64,000 nucleotides of DNA. It comes from G963704535 sp963704535 (lineage in GTDB: Bacteria; Chloroflexota; Chloroflexia; Chloroflexales; Roseiflexaceae). Below, piece by piece: positions 44,443 to 53,496 of this stretch (positions are counted from its first letter, which is position 1; every line of letters begins with the position of its first letter). Under the pieces are notes generated by a model. That model saw nothing but the letters and a program-made list of their open reading frames with translations. It was not told the DNA's origin and ran no database searches. The stretch spans positions 8,618,001 through 8,682,000 of the forward strand of contig OY969916.1 of assembly GCA_963704535.1 (NCBI GenBank), read 5' to 3'. The translations under genes were made by a program, and so were the position numbers.

Positions 44443-46201
44443 ATGAGCCAACTGACACTCCAATTAGGCACCACGGTGGATGGCGCGGCGTTTGCCCTGC
44501 TGCCGGACGCGGCGACCCAGAAGTTCGCATTTCTGGCCCAGCCCGGCTCCGGGAAAACCTATGCGGCCACCAAGCTCGCCGAGCTGTTCTATGCCGCCGG
44601 CGTGCCGTTTGTGGTCCTTGACCCGGTTGGCGTCTGGTACGGCCTGCGGCTCGCGGCTGATGGGGTTGCGCCGGGCCTCCAGGTCCCGGTCTTTGGCGGT
44701 ATGTATGGCGATCTACCGCTGGAGGTGGAGGCGGGCGCGCTGGTCGCGGACCTACTCGTTGACCGTAGCCTCTCGCTGGTGCTGGATGTCAGTGCTTTCC
44801 GCACCCAGCAGCGCAAACGCTTTGTGACCGACTTCGCCGAGCAGTTGTTCTTTCCGTAAGAAGACCGCTCGTTCGCCCTTGCATCTGTTCTTGGAAGAAG
44901 CCCAGAGCTTCATCCCCCAGCGCATGACGCGCGGCGAGGACCAGATGTTGGGCGCCTTTGAGGATCTGGGCAAGCTCGGCCGCAACTTCGGTATCGGCAT
45001 GTCGCTGATCTCCCAGCGGCCCCAGGCGGTCAACAAAGAGGTCCTCAACCTGACCGAAGTGCTCCTGGTGCTGCAAATCAGCGGGGCGCGGGAGCGAAGC
45101 GCGATCAGGGCCTGGATTGTCGAGCAGAGCATCGACACGCGGAACGCCCTTGAAGAACTGCCCAGTTTGCCGATTGGCACGGCCTATATCTGGAGCCCGC
45201 GCTGGCTGCGCTTCTTCGGCAAGGTGCGGATTGGCAGCAAGTGGACCTACGACGCCTCGGCAACCCCGACGCTCTCGACCGCACCGCTCATACCGCGACC
45301 GCTGGAAGCTGTGGACCTGGCAGAGCTGCGTCGGGCGATGGCGTCGCTGGGCGAGCTGCCAGGCGAGCATGATTCAGCCGGGCTACGGCGTCGTATCGCC
45401 GACCTCGAACAACGGCTGGCCCAGGTGCCCCCACGACAGATCGAGCGCGTCGAGGTGCCCGTTCTGCGCGATGGGGAGCTGACCCAGCTCACCACGCTCA
45501 TCGAGGCGCTCTCCGCTTCGGCGACACAGCTTGGTGAGCTGGCCACGTCATTGGCCACCGCACTCGCGCGTGTGGAGACTGTCACGGCCACCGGGCAACC
45601 ACCCACCGAGCGTGCAATCAAGGCGCGGCTGGAGCCACCCCCGGAGCAGGTGGCGGCTGAGAGGGCTGTGCAGCGCAATGGCCAGGGCACGGACGCCGAC
45701 ACGGCCGAGACTGCCCTGCGTGCCGGTGAGCGGCGTATGCTTCAGGTCCTGGCCCAATTCGACCCGACACCGCTGAGTGACGCGCAGCTCGGCAAGCTAT
45801 TGGGGTTTGCACCAAGGGGCGGGACATTCAGAACCTACACCGGGGCGATTCGGAAGGCCGGGCTGGTGGTCAAGACACCAGCCGGATCTGCACTCACGCC
45901 TGCGGGGCGGAACTATCTGGGAGGTGATCGACCGTCACGACCGACAACTACCCAGGCATGCCTCGCGATCTGGTGCGGCGTGCTGCGCGCTGGCGAGTTT
46001 GAGATGCTGAGTGCGCTGCTTGCGCCCCCTGGACGGCTGACCAAAGCGGAACTGGCCCAGCAGACCGGGTTTGCCATGAACGGCGGGACATTCCGCACCT
46101 ACCTGGGCACGTTGCGAAGCTGCGGTTTGGTGGCGGTGCAGGGAGATTGGGTCGCGCTGAACCCGACGCCGCTGCTGGCACAGGCGGATGTCCCTGTTTG
46201 A
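44443..46201 (+). CDS. HerA/FtsK-like ATPase with two winged-helix repeats, frameshifted
   Basis: The first frame (ATG 44443 to TAA 44857-44859) carries Walker A 'AQPGSGKTYAA', 'FVVLDPVGVW' and 'LVLDVSAFRT'. The second frame (from about 44860) continues with the Walker B-like 'LHLFLEEAQSFIPQ', 'FGIGMSLISQRPQAVNKEVL' and a C-terminal tail. Removing one T from CTTTCC at 44853-44858 restores 'LFFRKKTARSPLHLFLEEAQ' across the junction. The tail holds a coiled coil, then two copies of a 'GGTFRTYxGxxRxxGLV' winged-helix unit (about 45775-45890 and 46015-46150). It probably moves or remodels DNA in the manner of HerA. With NurA absent, its partner is unknown. Confidence 0.7.
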
Positions 46202-46259
46202 GGGAGCAACAACGGCAGCGGACCGAACGATGGCAATCGAATAGGATAGTGGTGGTCCT

Positions 46260-46385
46260 ATGACCGATCTGATTCGCAACGTGACTGTCCCCGAAGGTCA
46301 GCGCGGCCTCTGGCGCATCGAGCGCTTTACCGTGGACGAAAAGGGCGCGCAGGCGCACAACCTGATTGTGGGCGTGACGCCATGA
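46260..46385 (+). CDS. Short peptide gene coupled to a SAM-binding protein
   Basis: 41 codons from ATG 46260 to a TGA overlapping the next ATG (ATGA at 46382). It includes 'GQRGLWRIERFTVDEKGAQA'. The tight coupling and protein-like composition argue for a real gene, or for the detached first part of the following one. No function is known. Confidence 0.45.
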   Translation: MTDLIRNVTVPEGQRGLWRIERFTVDEKGAQAHNLIVGVTP

Positions 46386-46909
46386 AGACCCGAAGAGAGC
46401 CCCGCAGCATTGTGCCAGGACGATACACCCGGCTCTGGTACGATGACGAGATCGTGATGTCCGATACGCCGACCGAGATGCGCGAGCATTTGCCGATCGC
46501 GCGTGCAGCTCATGGCCGCGTGCTGATGGGCGGCCTCGGCCTGGGGATGGTTGTGGCTGCCTGTCTGGACAAGCCGGATGTTGAACATGTGACCGTCGTC
46601 GAGCTGGCCCCAGAGGTGATCGAGCTGGTCGCCGATCACGAGCTGGCACGCTACGGCTCGCGGCTGACAGTTGTGCAGGCTGATGCGTTTGCTTGGGAGC
46701 CACCACCCGAGGCTCATTATGCCGCCATCTGGCATGACATCTGGCCGGTGGTTTCCCCCGAAAACTTGCTCCCAATGCGCCAACTTCGAGAAAAGTACCG
46801 TGGGCGTGCTGACTGGCAGGGATGCTGGTGCTATGCTACGTGTGTCCAAATGGCCGAATACGAACGAAGGCAGATGGATCGCCAACCATCATTCGCAAAA
46901 AGGTTATAG
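46382..46909 (+). CDS. Spermidine-synthase-like SAM-dependent methyltransferase-fold protein
   Basis: A 175-residue protein. The Rossmann SAM-binding motif is 'VLMGGLGLGMVVAACLDKPD', followed by 'VTVVELAPEVIELV' (acidic end of strand 2) and 'VVQADAFAWEPP'. 'YAAIWHDIWPVVSPENL' occupies the motif IV position. It resembles a truncated spermine/spermidine synthase fold found in phage and island genes; the substrate is unknown. 'IVMSDTPTEMREH' before the motif is typical of that group. The gene ends well before a bidirectional terminator at 47143. Confidence 0.65.
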   Translation: MKTRREPRSIVPGRYTRLWYDDEIVMSDTPTEMREHLPIARAAHGRVLMGGLGLGMVVAACLDKPDVEHVTVVELAPEVIELVADHELARYGSRLTVVQADAFAWEPPPEAHYAAIWHDIWPVVSPENLLPMRQLREKYRGRADWQGCWCYATCVQMAEYERRQMDRQPSFAKRL

Positions 46910-47142
46910 TGGCGATCAGGTGAAAGGATAGTTCTTCGAGAAGACACGCGGCTGCGGAGAGGGCTGCTCAGTTACAGTAGACATGATGTGGCTATCGCTA
47001 CTGGTGCCTGGCAACCACGCGCTGCCGAAGCGACGGATGAAGTACAGTGACAATAATGCGGCTCACTCGAACTGCATCCGGCAGCAGCGGCAATTCTACG
47101 ACTGTGTCAGCACTCGCTGGTAAAGCACACCGACATCATAGA

Positions 47143-47174
47143 AACGGCCTGTTCACACCAAACGGGCCGTTTTT
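47143..47174. terminator. Bidirectional terminator between convergent genes
   Basis: Stem AACGGCC / GGCCGTT (47143-47149 with 47165-47171) followed by TTTTTG on the plus strand and by TTTCTATG on the minus strand. It overlaps the last codons of the minus-strand NACHT gene that ends at 47153. Confidence 0.6.
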
Positions 47175-50100
47175 GTTTGCCCTTTCTTGGAAGAAGGGCT
47201 ACCCAGCGATGCCTCCGTTTCCTCGTCGATGCGCTCACGCACCAGCAGGATGCCTTCGCATGGCGGCAACTCGCCCGCAATACGCAGCTCCAGCAGGGCG
47301 AAGCCGACGTAGAGATCGAGATAGGCGTTCAGCCGACGTTTGAGTTCCTCCTTTGCGCTCCCGGCCCCCGGTTTTACGCGCTCGATCCAAGTGCGACTGT
47401 TTAAGCGCTCGGTCAGGCTGGTGGCTGTCATAAGCGCCCAAATGCGCACAGAGTGGCGCGCTGCTTCGCGCTCCATTGGCGCTGCTGTGTCTCCCGCGAC
47501 TGCACGTTGAAGGATCAGTGCCAGCGCGCGGTCAAATGGTAGAAGGCTGGGAGCAACATCCCGAATCGCATGAGTAAACTGTGCGACATCACTGGACGCC
47601 TGGCTATGTGCTCCAAGCGCATCTAGGTCGCGGTTGGGATCGAGCGCTTGTCCTATCGCCTGCACAAGGTCCAGATCTCGAACCTGGTTATAGCGGCTGA
47701 TACTGGCACGTATGAGTACGGGCATGCGTCGTTCAACCTGCTCGGATGCCAACGAGTGCATGAGCGCATGAAAGGCGGCTTTGGTGCTGACGAGGGCGCG
47801 GTCATGGACAAGAGCACGGACGAGGGTGTGGGCACGGGCGTGGGCGCGGTCGCGAGCACGCCCGTCGGTGAAGTCAAGAGCGTGGGTAAGGTCGAGGGCG
47901 TGAGCCTGTCCGAGGACACGGTTGAGGGCACGCCTGTCGGTAAGATCGTATTGAAGGGTGCGGACAAGGTCGCGCGTGAGGGAGAGGTCGAGGTCGTAGG
48001 CGAGATCGTGGGCACGGTCGTGGTCAGGGGCACGGGCGAGGTCGCGAGCGAGGGCGCGGACGAGGTCGAGGGCACGAGCGCCGACGAGGTCGCGATCATG
48101 GTCACGAGTGCGGGCGCTGGCGAGGTCGTGGTCGAGGACCCGGCCGAGGGCGCGGACGAGGTCGTGGGCACCAGCGCGGGCGCTGGCGAGGTCGAGGTCG
48201 CGCTCAAGGGCGCGAGCAAGGGCGCGGGCGAGATCGAGGGCACGGTCGCGGGCAAGGTCGAGGTCGAGGACGCGAGCGCTGGCAAGGACATTAGCACAAG
48301 CGTAGAGGAAAATGAGAACTCGGTTGTGCATGTTATCGCGCATCCACTGCTCTTCAACCCATACCGATATCTCGTTTCGGATCGAAGGTGTTGGGGTGCT
48401 GATAGTCGAGCTGTTGGACTTGACCCAACCCAGCAACCTACACCTGTCGGGAATGGGACCGTGATCTGGAGTGGCTCGATCTCGCTCTTTCCTTCACCGC
48501 GCTCCGGCAGCCGGTAGCGCCAGGTGCCCCCTGCCCGCTGGGACAGCCAATCGCAGAACGCTATCGCATCAGAGTGGCGCATGCCCAGCACCGGCGTACG
48601 GCCCTGCCCAGGGACAAATCGCATATCAGTCCAGTGATCCGGTTGGTGATAGACGCCCTGCGCGCGGCGCTCGTCGAGGAAGAGTTGATACTCGGCACAT
48701 GTCACCAGGCTGGTATCGATCGCTCGGCGTTCGTCCAGATGGACCATCCGGCGCAGCCGCAACTCCAGTAGCGTCTCAGCGACCAGCCGGCGGCGCTCCG
48801 AGTCGGGATCGTCCACGCCACTGGTTAGGAGTGTCTCTAGCTTATCGCGGGACACCTGCTGGAGTTGCATCGCCTCCTCGCGGCATTCAATCGCCAGCGT
48901 CAATGCTTCGATGGATGGCCGATCATTCGCGAGACAGGCGTCAACGATCAGCGTTGCATCATCCTGCGCGGCGTGGAGTCGGATCGTCTCGTGCCACCAA
49001 CTCGTGCCCACGTACGCCACCACATCTTGCGCCCAGCCATGCTTCCTAATCGCGACTGCCGCCAAATATTCTTGAAAGGTCAGATGGGCAAAGCTGTAGA
49101 CTCCGTTCTCACGCTCCAGTAGGAGGCCACTATTGTTTTCGATATCCTTGAGGAATGCTGCGCCGTCAATCCAGGGGCTGACGAGCCTTAGTGGCTCCTG
49201 AATCACGGCCAGCGCTTCGGCCAGCACGATCTCGCGCTGTTCCGCACACATCATCCGATAGGCCAACGCCTGGAGCACACTCTGCTTCTGAGCGGGCGTC
49301 AGGTCTACCTCCACTCCGGTGGCGCGCCGGCGCTTGCCTAGAAAGACCTCGCAGATCTCGGCGTACAGTTCGACGCGCCGGCCTGGCAGAGTGCTACGGT
49401 AGCGGTGAACGTTGGCGATCATGGTCAATAGCAGAGGGTTGACTGCCAGGTCGGCCAGGTTGGGTGCGTTGCGCAAGCGCTGGAGCAAATCATCGGCGCC
49501 CTGTTTGGCCGCCGCACGCACGCCGGCATCCTGGCATTGGGCACTCATGATCTCGTTGGCGAGATACCAGTTGTGGATGAAGCGTGCAATGTCGGTCTGC
49601 GTCAACGGCTGAACCTCCAGGACGGTTACACCTGTCAACGGGTTGCTGCGATAGCCGAAGGGGCGCGAGGTGACAACGAAGCGGTTCGTAGCGTGGGCTG
49701 CCATCTGGCGCTCGACCCACGCCACCACCTGCTTACGTAGCTCCGAGTCGGCAACCTCATCTAACCCATCCAGAAGCACCACGCACCGTCCAGCCCGAAG
49801 CTGGCGCACGAACCAGCCAGGCGGCGCAATGGGACCATCCAGCCGCGCGAGACGGTCGTGGATCGCTTGGGCCAACGGGAGGGACGGGTTCTCTTTGATC
49901 GCGCCGGCGTGATCACGCAGGAACAGTAAGATCGGCAGCCGCCGGGGGATTGTGCGGTTGGTACGCCAGGAGCGGGCGGCCATAGCCAATGCCGCGTGGC
50001 GCAGAAGCGTGGTCTTGCCGCTGCCGGGCGGACCCAGGATCGCCAGGTGCTGGTCGCTCATCTGCGGCGCATGGAGGTAATCCCAGAGCGTATGGCGACC

Positions 50101-50547
50101 GCGTTGCAATGTTGGCGGCATGTTTGGGATCGGGTTGATCCCAGCCCGCTGGGTTGTCTGTGGGTCGAGGCGCAGCGCGACAAAGACCTGTTCCAGCTTC
50201 AGGCTGTACGGCCCCTGCGTGGTCAGGCCCTTAACGTCGAAGAAGCGATGCTGGTGGATGATGTGCCGCAGGTAGCGCCGGCGGTAGCCGGGGCGCAGAC
50301 TACGCGCGGTCGTGTCGATCCCATCGGCAATGGCCGTCACCCAGCGCGACTCCAGCGCCTGCCAGACCTTCGCGAGCGAACCGCCGACGAAGACGATGAC
50401 TTCGTAGAGCAGCGCCAGTCCCACCGCCTTCCAGGGCTCCTGAGTGACCTGTTGGGCGAAGGCCAGGCCGGCTGCCGTGGGGACGCCGAGCGCCAGCAGC
50501 AGCGTGATCAGCAGCGGCCAGCCGCCGGGTGGCAGTTGTGGGGTCAT
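47153..50547 (-). CDS. Third NACHT STAND NTPase with partial FGE-like domain and repeat tail, frameshifted
   Basis: ATG 50547 follows GAGGAGG. Two N-terminal membrane spans come first ('LLITLLLALGVPTAAGLAFA', 'AVGLALLYEVIVFVGGSL'). NACHT follows with Walker A 'GPPGSGKTT' (about 171) and Walker B 'VVLLDGLDEV' (about 256), then helical repeats. Near residue 605 comes the start of an FGE-like domain ('AIDTSLVTCAEYQLFLD'). After about 48430 the sense passes into another frame ('WVKSNSSTISTPTPSIRNEI', 'SVWVEEQWMRDNMHNRVL'), continuing to 47153. That tail has a long Ala/Arg/Asp/Leu repeat and a helical end. One indel near 48430 would rejoin both parts into about 1130 residues. It is probably a membrane-bound defence sensor. 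Confidence 0.7.
47780..48300 (-). repeat. Coding low-complexity Ala/Arg/Asp/Leu repeat tract
   Basis: About 170 codons made almost only of Ala, Arg, Asp, Leu and Val in short units such as 'RALDLARAL' and 'RDLDLASAR'. A strong six-base periodicity is visible at DNA level. It lies in the second frame of the third NACHT gene and could form a long helical or solenoid rod. Such tracts are prone to replication slippage. Confidence 0.6.
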
Positions 50548-51313
50548 CGCATGGTCCTCCTCGCGTCGGTGCAACGCTAGTGACGAAGGTGCGATCTGCG
50601 TCATGAATACGAACGTCGGCAACCGCCTGTTTCGTATCCTGGATGCAGGCTCTGTGCTGCTGCCGTGTCAGGTCTGAGATGGATGCCGGCGTCATTCGAT
50701 GACCGATAACGGCCTGTTTCAGGCGACGCTCTATTGCTGATCAAGTGCGACAATTCTCACGATGAAGCTGGAGGAGCTGAAGATGGTCACGCTAGAGCAA
50801 CGGGAGCGCTTGGTCGACGAGATCATCGAGCAGCACCGTTCAAGTGTGGAGCAAACGATATGATCGCGAGGAGAACGATCGTCTTTGTCGCATGCGTGGG
50901 GAAGAAGTGCGAAGGGACCGCGCCGGCGCGATCCTTATACACTTCCGCATGGTTCATTTATCTTTAGCTTGTTGGAAGCTGTACCTTAACAGAGGCATAT
51001 AATCGTTGTGAGCATACTCACGACGTAGCCATATTGCTCATTATACGCACCGCCCGCCGCCCTTCCTTGCGTGGTGGCCGCAGCTCGTCCGGGAGCGGGG
51101 GACAGCTACCCAGGATGCCGTAGACGCAAGAGAAGGGTTGAACCATATGTTAAGGTCACGAACCCCGCTCCCGTCCTTCGCATGCTACCACGCTGCGGAA
51201 GGGTCGAGATGAACGGCGGGCGGTGCTATCCCTGTCAGCCCCAAAGCTGCTGGTGGGGTCCAGCCTGGCCGTTCCGCAGGAGGTGCTGTGCAGCAAGTGG
51301 TTTTGGATAGACG
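50548..51313. other. Gene-poor stretch upstream of the third NACHT gene
   Basis: It holds the presumed promoter of the minus-strand NACHT gene. A 33-codon plus-strand frame from ATG 50762 ('MKLEELKMVTLEQRERLVDE') may be a gene remnant. Nothing else was recognised. Confidence 0.3.
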
Positions 51314-51634
51314 TTAGACTCCAGCTTTCTCGGCCAATTGCTGCGCTACCACAAGCAGCCGTGCATACGTCAAATCCTCGGTTCGTCCCAGGTAGGCTTT
51401 GTACAGCTTCTTCCGATGGCAGCGGAAGGCATACCAAAAGGCGGCTCTGTTACGCTGTTCTCGACGGGCTGTGAAGGTGCCAGCCGCTGCCTCCAAGTAG
51501 AACGTGGTATGGCTGGCGAGCCACTCAAACCAGGTGGGACTTGCCACACGTACGGCGCCAGATGAAAGTATAGAGGAATTGCCCGATGATTTTCGGCGTC
51601 GTTTGGTGTTCTTTTCGACCCACAACCTGCTCAC
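51314..51634 (-). CDS. Small YLG-domain protein, relative of the IS21 passenger
   Basis: A 106-residue protein. The second half shows 'FYLEAAAGTFTARREQRNRA', then 'FWYAFRCHRKKLYKAYLG' and 'TEDLTYARLLVVAQQLAEKA', the same basic module as in 29238-29582. 'SPTWFEWLASHTTF' before it recalls the N-terminal region of MalT-like regulators in related bacteria. No large ATPase follows, so it is a stand-alone or truncated copy. The start is uncertain. Confidence 0.5.
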   Translation of the reverse strand: MSRLWVEKNTKRRRKSSGNSSILSSGAVRVASPTWFEWLASHTTFYLEAAAGTFTARREQRNRAAFWYAFRCHRKKLYKAYLGRTEDLTYARLLVVAQQLAEKAGV

Positions 51635-51858
51635 AAGTTACCCAATCAACATCTTCGGTAGTGGCATTGTGTCAAGACCGTGCATACAATAGGCCTGTTA
51701 CGAACGGTGACGAATTTTACAACGCTACGGATAAATTTCACAATTCCGCTCTCATTTACGTGGTTCAAAACAACAATCTGTCTTAAATGTTGCTTTGAGA
51801 CGCCTCAAATTGGCACTTTGAGCGTAAGTATAAAATTAGAACCAAATGGGTGAAAAAG

Positions 51859-51897
51859 AAAGGACTGACAATTGCATAGCACAGTTGTCAGTCCTTT
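51859..51897 (-). terminator. Strong rho-independent terminator
   Basis: A perfect 13-bp stem AAAGGACTGACAA / TTGTCAGTCCTTT with a 13-base loop. On the minus strand it is followed by CTTTTTCACC. It lies 114 bases after the stop of the 52011-52592 gene. The rest of 51635-52010 shows only a palindrome TTTGAG-ACGC-CTCAAA at 51794-51809. Confidence 0.7.
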
Positions 51898-52010
51898 GCA
51901 CTCCAGCGCCTATATTGTTTTAGTATGAGCGAGAGCAACAGACCGTAACTGTTTGAGGATACGGCCTACAAGGTGTGGAGGCAATTCCCTACTGAATTCT
52001 GTAGTGCATA

Positions 52011-52592
52011 TCATCGCTTTTGATACACAGCCTCGTAATCTCCTTGACTAAATCGTATTTGTAACTTATCCTGTGAGCTATGTGAGATAATCTTTATTTG
52101 TGTTGGATAAAACGAGGAATCTTCTTTCCCTATTGGTTTGAGCAACAAAGTATTGCTGCCGTCAGTTGTGAAAGTGTACTCCCCTGATGTAAACGCAACT
52201 TCGTCGGTTTCATTCCACTCGATATCATCCTCGTCTGTAGTCGCGACGAGCCCACTGTATAATTTGTTAGTGTTGAAGCTTATTCTTTTGTAGTAATATC
52301 TTGGTTTCTCCCCCGAAGAGAAATGGGAGAATTCCCAGTCACCTGCAATGGAGACTTGGAGAGTATGAGGTGTCGGATTAGACAAGGCAATAATGGTAGC
52401 CTGTAGCCTAGATTTTGCCCTGCTAGAACCGATGGTGTGTCCTATCAATATTAAAGAAGTAGCTATTAATAGTGCCGCGAGCAATCCTGCTGCTCTCTTT
52501 TGGTTGTCTTTTCGTAACAGGGGAATGAAAGCACCAAGCGCTGCTCCAGCGAAAAACATTAATATTTGGAGGAGAAAGTCATCTGCACTCAC
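52011..52592 (-). CDS. Hypothetical membrane protein with external beta domain
   Basis: A 193-residue protein of low GC compared with its neighbours. Two spans ('LLQILMFFAGAALGAFIPLL', 'AAGLLAALLIATSLILIGHT') are followed by a 125-residue beta-rich domain ('DWEFSHFSSG', 'GEYTFTTDGSNTLLLKPIGK', 'QIRFSQGDYEAVYQK') that resembles a lipocalin-like barrel half. The composition suggests acquisition, perhaps as cargo of the adjacent transposon module. No family is recognised. Confidence 0.6.
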   Translation of the reverse strand: MSADDFLLQILMFFAGAALGAFIPLLRKDNQKRAAGLLAALLIATSLILIGHTIGSSRAKSRLQATIIALSNPTPHTLQVSIAGDWEFSHFSSGEKPRYYYKRISFNTNKLYSGLVATTDEDDIEWNETDEVAFTSGEYTFTTDGSNTLLLKPIGKEDSSFYPTQIKIISHSSQDKLQIRFSQGDYEAVYQKR

Positions 52593-52983
52593 GATTTCGT
52601 CCTTCCGCTATGGAGTTGCCTGATGTCGGCAAACGATGCCACCTGGAATGATATACGCAAGTTGTTTGGTTTAGGTTGCATCTTTTTGATGAGGTTATAA
52701 CACAGAACAGGCCTACGGGTATCAACAGTGTGAATACAACATAGGCCATATAATGTTGTTTTAAGGCCTCCTGATCTACAAAATGCTCCACGGCTGTAAA
52801 GTCCAAGGGGCATTTTCCATACCCCTTTCAGCATAGAGTTAACGTAACATGCAGATTTCACATATTTTCAGAACAACTTACACGACTGTAAATCCGTCAT
52901 GTTGCTGACTCAGATTCGCCAGTGCTTGTGAAATAATTCCATAGCGTTGTAAATTACATCACCGCTCCTAACAGGCCGATACA

Positions 52984-53093
52984 GGGGTCTCATCCAGGGT
53001 ACCTCGAAAAGATGCAACGAAGACTTGTTCAGTAAGAATCTCCTCTTTGGGATGCCACAAAACTCTTTTTCGGGTGCTCTGGATGAAACTTCC
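52984..53093. repeat. 110-bp palindromic element related to 26245-26537
   Basis: The ends GGGGTCTCATCCAGGGTACC and, inverted, the 53066-53093 stretch match the terminal repeats at 26245 and 26512 with a few changes. The core GACTTGTTCAGTAAGAATCT (about 53022) also matches the first element. It lies 25 bases downstream of the tnpC-like gene. The surrounding 52593-52983 contains no gene. Confidence 0.5.
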
Positions 53094-53118
53094 TTACAAG
53101 AGTATAGCCTGACAATTT

Positions 53119-53496
53119 TCAAGAGCCTTTGTAGAGCAGACCATAGGCAACTTCGACTTGCTGCCGCAACTCACGGTTCTCTGCTTCCAGTTTCTTCACA
53201 CGCTGGCGTAGCGTAACAATGATGGCATCTTTTGAGGCATCTGAGGCGCGTGTGGCTGGCTGCGGTGCTGGTCGTGGTGATGCTTGCTGACGCAATCGTA
53301 TGATGCGCTCCTTAATGTCAGGCTGTTGGTAGAGCCAGGCAGTAGATACCTCAGCAACCTCCGCAACTGTTTTGAAGTTGATGGGCCGACCATCCCGGAT
53401 GAGTTGCTGGATGCCCCGTTCTGTTCGTTGCTTGGTCGCCTCATGCCGTTGCTGGGCACTGACCTTCAGCCCCTCGATATTACGTTGATGGGTCAT
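53119..53496 (-). CDS. tnpC: TnpC-like protein (DUF6262)
   Basis: A 125-residue protein from ATG 53496. 'MTHQRNIEGLKVSAQQRHEA' is the typical start of DUF6262/TnpC proteins. A helix-turn-helix-like 'NFKTVAEVAEVSTAWLYQQP' follows, and a C-terminal coiled coil ('LRQRVKKLEAENRELRQQVE'). In Tn554, TnpC affects the frequency and orientation of transposition. It overlaps the end of the TnpB gene by 17 bases. Confidence 0.8.
   Translation of the reverse strand: MTHQRNIEGLKVSAQQRHEATKQRTERGIQQLIRDGRPINFKTVAEVAEVSTAWLYQQPDIKERIIRLRQQASPRPAPQPATRASDASKDAIIVTLRQRVKKLEAENRELRQQVEVAYGLLYKGS

Noticed and set aside
47648..48517. Long open frame on the plus strand opposite the NACHT repeat tail (Val/Gly/Glu-rich)
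   Set aside because: It is the reverse reading of the biased six-base repeats of the minus-strand gene; it has no family motif and overlaps a coherent coding tail.
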